From the NCBI RefSeq assembly GCF_001482405.1, contig NZ_LPXO01000003.1, positions 186,001-250,000 on the forward strand: a DNA stretch of 64,000 nt, given 5' to 3'. A program made the translations under genes and the position numbers. Below the pieces are notes generated by a model. It did no database searches. It saw nothing but the letters and a program-made list of their open reading frames with translations, and was not told where the DNA came from. The stretch is from Pseudoponticoccus marisrubri. Lineage in GTDB: Bacteria > Pseudomonadota > Alphaproteobacteria > Rhodobacterales > Rhodobacteraceae. This document shows positions 1 to 6,801 of this stretch, piece by piece. Within the stretch, counting starts at the first letter, position 1. Every line of letters begins with the position of its first letter.

Positions 1-392
1 TGAACATCGCTCTGATCTTCGGCCTGCTCAGCCTGATCGGGGCGACGCTGACCCTGCCGGGCATCGCGGGCATCGTTCTGACCGTGGGCATGGCGGTGGA
101 CGCCAACGTGCTGGTCTTCGAGCGGATCCGCGAAGAGCTGCGCACCGCGCGCGGCCCGGCGCGCGCCATCGAGCTGGGCTACGAGAAGGCCCTGTCGGCC
201 ATTGTCGACGCCAACATCACCACCTTCATCACCGCCGTGATCCTCTACCTGATGGGGTCGGGCCCGGTGCGGGGCTTTGCGGTCACGCTGGGCTTCGGCA
301 TCCTGACCTCGGTCTTCACGGCGATCTTCGTCACGCGGCTGCTGATCGTGATGTGGTTCGAACGCCGCCGCCCCAAGACGCTGGAGGTGTGA
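1..392 (+). CDS. secD: SecD C-terminal part, cut by the left window edge
   Basis: Reading from base 3 gives an open frame to TGA at 390-392. It holds the last part of SecD, the inner-membrane RND-fold subunit of the SecDF complex that uses proton motive force to help exported proteins leave the SecYEG channel. The visible protein has several hydrophobic helices and the conserved motif [16 protein letters not shown], typical of the fourth membrane helix region of SecD. A Met at base 84 is internal and not the start. The stop lies one base before the secF ATG, so the two genes are almost certainly cotranscribed. The N-terminal part lies outside the window. Confidence 0.95.
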   Translation, partial: NIALIFGLLSLIGATLTLPGIAGIVLTVGMAVDANVLVFERIREELRTARGPARAIELGYEKALSAIVDANITTFITAVILYLMGSGPVRGFAVTLGFGILTSVFTAIFVTRLLIVMWFERRRPKTLEV

Positions 393-393
393 G

Positions 394-1362
394 ATGCGCC
401 TGAGACTTGTACCGCAGGATACCAACTGGGACTTCTTCTCGCGGCCGCTGCTGTGGCTGGGCATTTCCGGCGTGCTCATGGTGGTCGCGCTGGTCAGCTT
501 CTTCCTGCAGGGGCTGAACTACGGCATCGACTTCCGCGGCGGCACCACGATCCGCACCGAAAGCGCCGAGAGCGTGGATGTGGGCGCCTATCGCGACGCG
601 CTGGCGGCGCTGGAGTTGGGCGACGTGGTGATCTCGGAAGTGTTTGACCCGAACTTCCGCGACGACCAGAACGTCGCCATGGTGCGCATCCAGGCGCAGG
701 AGGGCGAAGAGGCCGTCTCCTCCGAGGTGATCGAGCAGGCGCGTGGCGCGTTGCAGCAGGTGTCGCCCGACATCAAGTTCGTCTCGGTGGAAAGCGTCGG
801 GCCCAAGGTCTCGGGCGAGCTGATCCGCACCGCCTTCATTGCCGTGGCGCTCGCCATCGGGGCGGTGCTGGTCTATATCTGGCTGCGTTTCGAATGGCAG
901 TTCGCGCTGGGGGCGGTGGCCGCGCTGGTGCATGACATCGTGCTGACCATCGGCATCTTCTCCGAGGCGCAGATCCGCTTTGACCTGGCCATCATCGCGG
1001 CCCTTCTGACCATCGTGGGCTATTCGCTGAACGACACGGTGGTGGTCTTCGACCGGGTGCGCGAGAACCTGATCAAGTACAAATCGAAGGACCTCAAGGA
1101 GGTGCTCAACATCTCGATCAACGAGACGCTGAGCCGGACCTTCATGACCTCGGTCACCACGCTGCTGGCGCTGATCGCGCTCTTCGTGCTGGGCGGCGAC
1201 GTGATCCGCGGCTTCGTCTTCGCGATGATCTGGGGCGTGATCGTGGGCACCTATTCGTCGATCTTCGTGGCCTCGATCGTGCTGCTGCGCCTTGGCGTCA
1301 AGCGTGACTGGTCCAAGCCCACGGACACCACGGGCAACCAGTTCGGCGACGTGGATGCCTGA
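394..1362 (+). CDS. secF: Protein translocase subunit SecF
   Basis: A 322-residue protein of normal SecF length. It starts with a membrane helix (about residues 18-38) followed by the motif GIDFRGG (44-50), then a periplasmic domain (about 51-140) and five more hydrophobic segments. SLNDTVVVFDR (211-221) is the SecF counterpart of the SecD motif just upstream and lies in the proton-relay helix. With SecD it forms the membrane complex that completes translocation of secreted proteins. The ATG follows the secD stop by one base, so translation is probably coupled. Its last codons overlap the ATG of the next gene by 8 bases. Confidence 0.97.
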   Translation: MRLRLVPQDTNWDFFSRPLLWLGISGVLMVVALVSFFLQGLNYGIDFRGGTTIRTESAESVDVGAYRDALAALELGDVVISEVFDPNFRDDQNVAMVRIQAQEGEEAVSSEVIEQARGALQQVSPDIKFVSVESVGPKVSGELIRTAFIAVALAIGAVLVYIWLRFEWQFALGAVAALVHDIVLTIGIFSEAQIRFDLAIIAALLTIVGYSLNDTVVVFDRVRENLIKYKSKDLKEVLNISINETLSRTFMTSVTTLLALIALFVLGGDVIRGFVFAMIWGVIVGTYSSIFVASIVLLRLGVKRDWSKPTDTTGNQFGDVDA

Positions 1363-2101
1363 CCTTGTCGGCCCGGCCCCGGAGGGGCTGGGCTGGCTGA
1401 TCCTCGCGGCTTTTGCCGGCGGGCTGGTGCGCGGCTTTTCCGGCTTCGGCACCGCGCTGATCTTCCTGCCGGTGGCCGGGCAGATCCTGCCGCCCTTCCA
1501 GGCGATCCTCGTGCTGACCTTCATGGATGCGCTGGGGCCGCTGCCGAACCTGCGCCCGGCCTGGACCGTGGCGGCGCGCGACGACCTGAAACGGCTCTGC
1601 CTCGGCACGGTGCTGCTTCTGCCGGTCGGGTTGGCGCTTCTGGCGCTGGCCCCGCCCGGCGCCTTCCGCATCCTTGTCAGCGTCCTGGCTTTCGCCATGC
1701 TGGCGGCCCTGGCCGGCGGGCTGCGCTATCGCGGCACGGTGACGCGGGCCATGGTCACCGGGATCGGCGCCGCGGCGGGGGTCCTGGGCGGGATCGCGGG
1801 GCTGCCCGGCCCGGCGGTGATCCTGTTCTACATGGCCCGCCCGCTGCCGGCCGCCACGATCCGCGCCACGATCCTGCTCTTCCTGTTCGGCTTCGACCTG
1901 CTGCTGATGGGCTGGATGGGCGTGATGGGCCATATGGACGCGTCGATGGCGCTGCTGGGCCTTGGCCTTGGCGTGCCCTGCCTGCTGGGCAACAGGCTGG
2001 GCGCGCATCTCTTCGATCCCGCACGCGAGCGCGCCTATCGCGGCGTGGCCTATGGTCTCATCGCGCTGTCGGCCTTGTCGGGCCTGCCGGTTTGGGGCTA
2101 G
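1355..2101 (+). CDS. TauE/SafE family (DUF81) membrane permease
   Basis: A 248-residue, very hydrophobic protein with about seven to eight predicted membrane helices and glycine-rich turns (GGLVRGFSGFG near residue 23; GVLGGIAGLPGP near 148), typical of the TauE/SafE sulfite or organosulfonate exporter family. I chose ATG 1355, which overlaps the secF stop; the frame stays open upstream but only into secF coding sequence. The substrate cannot be told from sequence; family members move sulfite, sulfoacetate, taurine-derived anions or are unknown. It sits between secF and an Mth938-like gene and probably belongs to the same transcript. Confidence 0.85.
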   Translation: MPDLVGPAPEGLGWLILAAFAGGLVRGFSGFGTALIFLPVAGQILPPFQAILVLTFMDALGPLPNLRPAWTVAARDDLKRLCLGTVLLLPVGLALLALAPPGAFRILVSVLAFAMLAALAGGLRYRGTVTRAMVTGIGAAAGVLGGIAGLPGPAVILFYMARPLPAATIRATILLFLFGFDLLLMGWMGVMGHMDASMALLGLGLGVPCLLGNRLGAHLFDPARERAYRGVAYGLIALSALSGLPVWG

Positions 2102-2110
2102 GTATCGCGC

Positions 2111-2464
2111 ATGCGACTGAACGAGATCACCTATACCGATGCTGTCCCGGTCGAGGGCTATGGCCCCGGCTTCTTCCGCGTCGGCGGCACTGTGCATGAC
2201 GGGCCGCTGCTGCTCTGGGACAAGGGCCGTTCCGACTGGGGCGGGCTGCAGGATCACGCCACGCTGCTCAGCATGGCGGGCCATGTCGACGTGCTCTTCG
2301 TGGGCACGGGGGCCGAGATTGCGCATCTGCCCGCCGATCTGCGTACCGCGCTGGAAGAGGCGGGGCTGGGCGTCGAGACCATGAACTCGCCCGCGGCCTG
2401 CCGCACCTACAACGTGCTGCTTAGCGAGGGCCGGCGCGTGGCGCTGGCCGCGCTGCCGGTCTGA
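2111..2464 (+). CDS. Mth938-like (DUF498) domain protein
   Basis: A 117-residue soluble protein containing GFFRVGGTVHDGPLLLW and a GLGVETMNSPAACRTYNVL block near the end, the pattern of the Mth938-like/DUF498 family related to the human NDUFAF3 assembly factor. In alphaproteobacteria this gene commonly sits next to secDF. Its biochemical role in bacteria is not established. The gene follows the permease by 9 bases and precedes ccmA by about 90 bases, consistent with one long transcript. Confidence 0.85.
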   Translation: MRLNEITYTDAVPVEGYGPGFFRVGGTVHDGPLLLWDKGRSDWGGLQDHATLLSMAGHVDVLFVGTGAEIAHLPADLRTALEEAGLGVETMNSPAACRTYNVLLSEGRRVALAALPV

Positions 2465-2557
2465 GGCGGGCGGCGGTGGATCGCGTGGCCGGGACCGGGC
2501 GCAGGGGGCGCCTGACAGGGCGCTTGCCCCGCGCGGGCCGGGGCTAGGGCGGCCGGC

Positions 2558-3172
2558 ATGGACCTTGTGGCCAGCGACCTCACCGTAGCGCGCGGCGGCG
2601 TGCCGGTGCTGGAGGGGGTGGGCTTCACCCTGTCCCCCGGCCGGGCACTGGTGCTGCGCGGGCCGAACGGCTCGGGCAAGACGACGCTCTTGCGCACCGT
2701 GGCCGGGCTGCAGCCCCCTGTCGCGGGCGAGATCATCGGCGCGGGCGAGCGCATCGCCTATGCCGCCCATGCCGACGGGCTGAAGGCGATGCTGAGCGTG
2801 GTCGAGAACCTGTCCTTCTGGGCCGCGGTCTTTGGAACGCAAGGCATCGATGACGCCCTGTCGGCCTTCAACCTCGAAGAATTGGCCGGGCGCGCCGCGG
2901 GCACGCTGTCGGCGGGGCAGAAGCGGCGTCTGGGATTGGCACGGCTGATGGTGACGGGCCGACCGGTCTGGGTTCTGGACGAGCCCACCGTCTCGCTGGA
3001 CGCGGCCTCTGTCGCGCTTTTTGCCGAGGCGGTGCGCGCGCATCTGGGGCAGGGCGGCGCGGCGCTGATGGCCACCCATATCGACCTGGGCCTGGCCGAG
3101 GCCGAAATCCTCGACGTGACGGGATTCCGCGCGAAGCCGCGCGCCCGCGCCGAAGACGAGGCCTTCCTGTGA
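2558..3172 (+). CDS. ccmA: Heme exporter ATP-binding protein CcmA
   Basis: A 204-residue ABC ATPase, the short form typical of CcmA. Walker A GPNGSGKT lies at 35-42, the signature LSAGQKRRL near 127, and Walker B VWVLDEP near 145, followed by a switch histidine in MATHIDLG. CcmA works with CcmB and CcmC to release holo-CcmE from the CcmC-heme complex during cytochrome c maturation at the inner membrane. The stop overlaps the next start (ATG/GTG region at 3169) by four bases, so ccmA and ccmB are translationally coupled. Confidence 0.95.
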   Translation: MDLVASDLTVARGGVPVLEGVGFTLSPGRALVLRGPNGSGKTTLLRTVAGLQPPVAGEIIGAGERIAYAAHADGLKAMLSVVENLSFWAAVFGTQGIDDALSAFNLEELAGRAAGTLSAGQKRRLGLARLMVTGRPVWVLDEPTVSLDAASVALFAEAVRAHLGQGGAALMATHIDLGLAEAEILDVTGFRAKPRARAEDEAFL

Positions 3173-3825
3173 GGGCGCTGCTGCTGCGCGATCTGGTGCT
3201 GGCCGTGCGCGCCGGCGGGGGCTTCGGGCTGGGCCTGGCCTTCTTCCTGATCGTGACCGTTCTGGTGCCCTTCGGCGTAGGCCCCGAGACGGGGCTTCTG
3301 ACGCGGATCGCACCGGGCATCCTGTGGATCGGCGCGCTGCTGGCCTGCCTGCTGTCGCTGGACCGGATCCTCGCGCTGGACTGGGAGGATGGCTCGCTCG
3401 ACCTTCTGGCCACCGCGCCGCTGCCGCTCGAGGCCATCGTCAGCGTCAAGGCACTGGCCCACTGGATCACCACCGGCCTGCCGCTGGTGCTGGCCGCGCC
3501 GGTGCTGGGCGTGCTGCTCAGCCTGCCGGGGCCGGGCTACCTCTGGGTCTTCGTCAGCCTCGCGCTCGGCACGCCGGCCCTGTCGGTGATCGGCACCTTC
3601 GGCGCGGCGCTGACCGTGGGGCTCAAGCGCGGCGGGCTGCTGATGTCGCTGCTGGTCCTGCCGCTCTACGTGCCGACGCTGATCTTCGGGGCCGAGGTCG
3701 CCCGGCGCGGCACCGAGGGGCTGTCCGTGCAGAGCCCGCTGCTGATGCTGGCGGGGATCAGTTTCGGCGTGATCGCGGCGTTGCCGTTCGCCTCGGCCGC
3801 GGTGCTGCGGGTCAACCTGCGCTAG
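3169..3825 (+). CDS. ccmB: Heme exporter permease CcmB
   Basis: A 218-residue integral membrane protein with six predicted helices, the normal size for CcmB. The start at 3169 is GTG and overlaps the end of ccmA in a GTGA arrangement. The block [21 protein letters not shown] and the conserved [10 protein letters not shown] loop match CcmB. It forms the membrane part of the CcmAB ABC complex in system I cytochrome c biogenesis. Confidence 0.94.
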   Translation: MRALLLRDLVLAVRAGGGFGLGLAFFLIVTVLVPFGVGPETGLLTRIAPGILWIGALLACLLSLDRILALDWEDGSLDLLATAPLPLEAIVSVKALAHWITTGLPLVLAAPVLGVLLSLPGPGYLWVFVSLALGTPALSVIGTFGAALTVGLKRGGLLMSLLVLPLYVPTLIFGAEVARRGTEGLSVQSPLLMLAGISFGVIAALPFASAAVLRVNLR

Positions 3826-3894
3826 GCTGCGGCGATCTTGCACGGCACGCAGATTTGAGGTGTAACCGGGCGCAAAGCACGGTATCGGAAACAC

Positions 3895-4641
3895 ATGTCG
3901 ATCTGGGAATACGCCAATCCGGTCAAGTTCATCCGCACCGCGGATCGCGTGCTGCCCTGGCTGTCCGGGGCCGCGGTGATCTGCCTTGTCACCGGGCTGA
4001 TCTGGGGCTTCTTCTTCACGCCGGACGATTTCCGGCAGGGCTCCACCGTCAAGATCATCTACCTGCATGTGCCGGCCGCGCTGATGGCGATCAATGCCTG
4101 GCTGATGATGCTGGTCGCCTCGCTGATCTGGATCGTGCGGCGCCACCATGTCAGTGCGCTGGCCGCCCGGGCTGCGGCGCCCATCGGCGCCACGATGACC
4201 GTGATCGCGCTGGCCACCGGCGCCATCTGGGGCCAGCCCATGTGGGGCACCTGGTGGGCCTGGGATCCGCGGCTGACCTCCTTCCTGATCCTGTTTCTGT
4301 TCTACCTGGGCTACATGGCCCTGTGGGAGGCGATCGAGAATGACGACACCGCCGCCGACCTGACCGCGATCCTCTGCCTTGTCGGTTCGGTCTTCGCGAT
4401 CCTGTCGCGCTACGCGGTGAATTTCTGGAACCAGGGGCTGCACCAGGGCGCCTCGGTCATGCGGGCCGGCGCGTTGGCCGGCGATACCGAGGAACGGGTG
4501 AGCAATGTCTTCGCCATCCCGTTGTTCGTGTCGATCGCGGGGTTCGTGCTGCTTTTCGTGGCGCTGGTCTTTTTGCGCACCCAGACCGAGATACGCGCCC
4601 GCCGGGCCCGGGCCCTGCTGGCACGGGAGCGGGTGGCATGA
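3895..4641 (+). CDS. ccmC: Heme-handling protein CcmC
   Basis: A 248-residue membrane protein of the HemE/CcmC family. The tryptophan-rich periplasmic motif WGTWWAWD is at 117-124, followed by PRLTSF, and a conserved histidine lies in YLHVPAA near residue 58. CcmC presents heme to CcmE at the outer face of the inner membrane. Six helices are visible. A 69-base gap separates it from ccmB, and its TGA overlaps the ATG of ccmD. Confidence 0.96.
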   Translation: MSIWEYANPVKFIRTADRVLPWLSGAAVICLVTGLIWGFFFTPDDFRQGSTVKIIYLHVPAALMAINAWLMMLVASLIWIVRRHHVSALAARAAAPIGATMTVIALATGAIWGQPMWGTWWAWDPRLTSFLILFLFYLGYMALWEAIENDDTAADLTAILCLVGSVFAILSRYAVNFWNQGLHQGASVMRAGALAGDTEERVSNVFAIPLFVSIAGFVLLFVALVFLRTQTEIRARRARALLARERVA

Positions 4642-4793
4642 TGCCGGATCTTGGGAAATACGCCTTTGCCGTGCTCAGCTCCTACGCGGTGTCGCTGGGG
4701 CTGATCCTAGCACTGGTGGGGCTGAGCATCCGTCGCGCGCGCAAGGTCCGCGCCGAGCTGCGCCAGATCGAGGAGCGTCAGACCCGTGGCTAG
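4638..4793 (+). CDS. ccmD: Heme exporter protein CcmD (51 residues)
   Basis: A 51-residue protein starting MMPDLGKYAFAV, with one membrane helix (about residues 8-31) and a basic tail rich in Arg and Glu, the classic CcmD layout. The ATG at 4638 overlaps the ccmC stop by four bases (ATGA), and its own end overlaps the GTG of the next gene. CcmD is needed to release CcmE from the CcmABC complex. Position between ccmC and ccmG, together with the single helix, makes the assignment firm despite its small size. Confidence 0.93.
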   Translation: MMPDLGKYAFAVLSSYAVSLGLILALVGLSIRRARKVRAELRQIEERQTRG

Positions 4794-5343
4794 GATCTCT
4801 CCGCTGATGGTATTGCCGCCGCTCATCTTCGCGGCCTTCGGCGTCATGGCCTATATGGGGCTGGGCCGCGAGGGCGCGGACGAGCTGGAATCCAAGTTCG
4901 AGGGCAAGCCGGCCCCCGCCATGACCGAGACCGCGCTGCCCGGCTATGACCCGATCACCCGGGCCGAGCTGGCCGCGGGCGAGGTGACCATCGTCAATTT
5001 CTGGGCCAGCTGGTGCCCGCCCTGCCGGGCCGAGCATCCCCGCCTGCTGGAAATGCGCGACGAGGGGCTGCGCGTGCTGGGCGTGAACTTCAAGGACAAG
5101 GAGGGGCAGGCCCGCCGCTACCTGGCCGATGACGGCAACCCGTTCCTGGCCGTGGCCTTCGACCCGGCCGGGCGCACCGCCATCGACTGGGGCGTGACCG
5201 GTCCGCCCGAGACCTTTATCCTGGATGGTGACGGCACGGTGCTGTTCAAGTTCGTGGGCCCGCTGGTGGGCTCGGATTACGAGCAGCGCTTCGTGCCCCG
5301 GCTGGAGGCGGCGCTGGCCGCCGAGGCGGCCGACGGGGAGTGA
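4786..5343 (+). CDS. ccmG: Thiol:disulfide interchange protein CcmG/DsbE
   Basis: A 185-residue membrane-anchored thioredoxin-fold protein. An N-terminal helix (about 7-25) anchors it to the periplasmic face, and the active site WCPPC lies at 76-80. The cis-proline region GVTGPPETFILD is also present. CcmG keeps apocytochrome c cysteines reduced for heme attachment. I take the GTG at 4786, preceded by GAGGAG and overlapping ccmD by 8 bases; ATG 4807 is a shorter alternative that would clip the anchor. It closes the ccmABCDG operon. Confidence 0.95.
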   Translation: MARISPLMVLPPLIFAAFGVMAYMGLGREGADELESKFEGKPAPAMTETALPGYDPITRAELAAGEVTIVNFWASWCPPCRAEHPRLLEMRDEGLRVLGVNFKDKEGQARRYLADDGNPFLAVAFDPAGRTAIDWGVTGPPETFILDGDGTVLFKFVGPLVGSDYEQRFVPRLEAALAAEAADGE

Positions 5344-5446
5344 TTTCCTGCGCGCCACTGCGCCCCCCGATACGGGACTCACGTTTTCGTGTATACTGGC
5401 CCGATCCGCCCGCCGATTTCGCGGGGCACGGACCGGGAGAGATACC

Positions 5447-6286
5447 ATGAAACCGATTATCAATGCCTGTCTTGGACTGGCGGCCTTGGCCGCCCCTGCG
5501 CTGGCCGAACCCAGCCTCGAGCGCGGCCGCTACCTTGTCGAAGGGCCGGCCGGTTGCGGCAATTGCCATACGCCGATGGGCCCGGAGGGGCCGGTCATGG
5601 CGCAGAACCTCGCCGGTCGGTTCGTCGAGGAAAATCCGGCCTTTCGGGCCATCGCGCCCAATATCACGCCAGCGGCGCGCGTGGCGGATTGGAGCGATGC
5701 CGAACTGGCCCGCGCGATCCGCGAGGGGCTGCGCCCCGACGGCTCGCTGATCGGCCCGCCCATGCCCTACGCGATGTATCGTGGCCTGTCCGATGATGAC
5801 GTGATGAGCATGGTGATGTACCTGCGGAGTGTGCCCGCGGTCGAGAACGACCCTGGCACGAGCCAGTACAACATTTCACTGCCGCCCGCCTATGGCCCGC
5901 CGATCGAGCATGTCGTCCATCCCGAACCGGGCGTGACCGAGACCTACGGCGCCTATCTGGCCGGGCCGGTCGCGCATTGCATGGAATGCCACACGCCCAT
6001 GGGCCCCAAGGGCCCGATGCTGGAGACGCAGCTGGGCGCCGGCGGCTTCGAATTTCACGGGCCGTGGGGCACGTCGACCGCGCCGAACCTGACCAGCCAC
6101 GCGGACGGGCTGGCCGGCTATTCGGATGCCGAGCTGGCCGCGATGATCACGAAAGGGGTGCGGCCGGACGGATCACGCATGTTGCCGCCGATGCCCTATG
6201 GCTATCTCGCCCGGATGACCGAGGACGATCTGGCGGCGCTGATCCTGTACCTGCGCAGCCTGCCACCCCTGCCGGATCCGGGCTGA
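5447..6286 (+). CDS. Secreted diheme cytochrome c
   Basis: A 279-residue protein with a signal peptide (about 1-20, ending ALA-E) and two c-type heme sites, CGNCH at 37-41 and CMECH at 178-182. The two halves are clear internal repeats: each has the heme motif followed by HTPMGP(E/K)GP and later an LR(P/S)-type sixth-ligand region with conserved Met (PPMPYAM, LPPMPYG). It resembles the cytochrome subunit of periplasmic alcohol or aldehyde dehydrogenases and other mobile electron carriers. No dehydrogenase partner is adjacent. Its place directly after ccmG fits a need for heme attachment. A Shine-Dalgarno GGGAGA precedes the ATG. Confidence 0.85.
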   Translation: MKPIINACLGLAALAAPALAEPSLERGRYLVEGPAGCGNCHTPMGPEGPVMAQNLAGRFVEENPAFRAIAPNITPAARVADWSDAELARAIREGLRPDGSLIGPPMPYAMYRGLSDDDVMSMVMYLRSVPAVENDPGTSQYNISLPPAYGPPIEHVVHPEPGVTETYGAYLAGPVAHCMECHTPMGPKGPMLETQLGAGGFEFHGPWGTSTAPNLTSHADGLAGYSDAELAAMITKGVRPDGSRMLPPMPYGYLARMTEDDLAALILYLRSLPPLPDPG

Positions 6287-6290
6287 GGTT

Positions 6291-6419
6291 TCAGAGTTCG
6301 CAGATCTGCGCGTGGGGCGTGGTCCGGCAATCGGCCGCGGTCTCGCCATTGCTGGCATAGGCGCCGACGACGGCGAGCAGCAGCAGGATGCCGGCCTGGA
6401 TCAGGGTCAAAGTCTTCAT
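6291..6419 (-). CDS. Small single-helix membrane or secreted peptide (42 residues)
   Basis: Reverse strand ATG at 6419 opens a 42-codon frame ending TGA at 6291: MKTLTLIQAGILLLLAVVGA, then a polar tail with two cysteines (DCRTT...QICEL). The start has the look of a signal anchor or signal peptide, and the frame lies in an otherwise non-coding gap. It is convergent with the diheme cytochrome and ends only 5 bases from its stop. I know of no family name. The function is unknown; the charged, Cys-bearing tail would face the periplasm. Confidence 0.55.
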   Translation of the reverse strand: MKTLTLIQAGILLLLAVVGAYASNGETAADCRTTPHAQICEL

Positions 6420-6748
6420 GGTCCGCCTCTGGTTTTCTTGTTGATTGATAGCTGTGCCTGTAGCCCGGATTTTTAAACCATGTTCATGGGAATTTCATTG
6501 TGCATTCCCGCAGGCTGCATCCCGCCTGCGCAGCTTTGCGCAACCTGCTCGGCAAATTGGCAAAATTCTGCCGCTGGCGCGGGGAATAACGCGGGAGGCG
6601 CATCACATCGCAGCGAGGGGGAGTGGCGCAGGGAAAGCATGGCGGGCCGGGCCTTGGTCACGGGGAAGATGATCCCCGTCTAGCCTGCCGCCCGCGCCCG
6701 CGCAGGTCCGGAATACCGGACATCGCATGGCATCGGCGCAAAGAAAAA
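6420..6748. other. Intergenic gap between the 42-aa peptide and acnA
   Basis: About 330 bases with lower GC in the half next to the small peptide, where its promoter should lie. I see two short hairpins, CGGGG...CCCCG at 6661-6678 and GTCCGG-AATA-CCGGAC at 6706-6721. I see no convincing gene; the short open frames here lack a Shine-Dalgarno and any recognisable motif. Confidence 0.5.
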
Positions 6749-6773
6749 CCGCCGGGGGCAGGGCCCCCGGCGG
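6742..6773 (-). terminator. Rho-independent terminator of acnA
   Basis: A perfect 10-bp stem CCGCCGGGGG (6749-6758) pairs with CCCCCGGCGG (6764-6773) around a 5-base loop. Read on the minus strand it is followed by TTTTTCT. It lies about 29 bases past the acnA stop. Confidence 0.9.
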
Positions 6774-6801
6774 TCGTGTCAGTCTGGCGCCTGAAGGTGG
6801 A

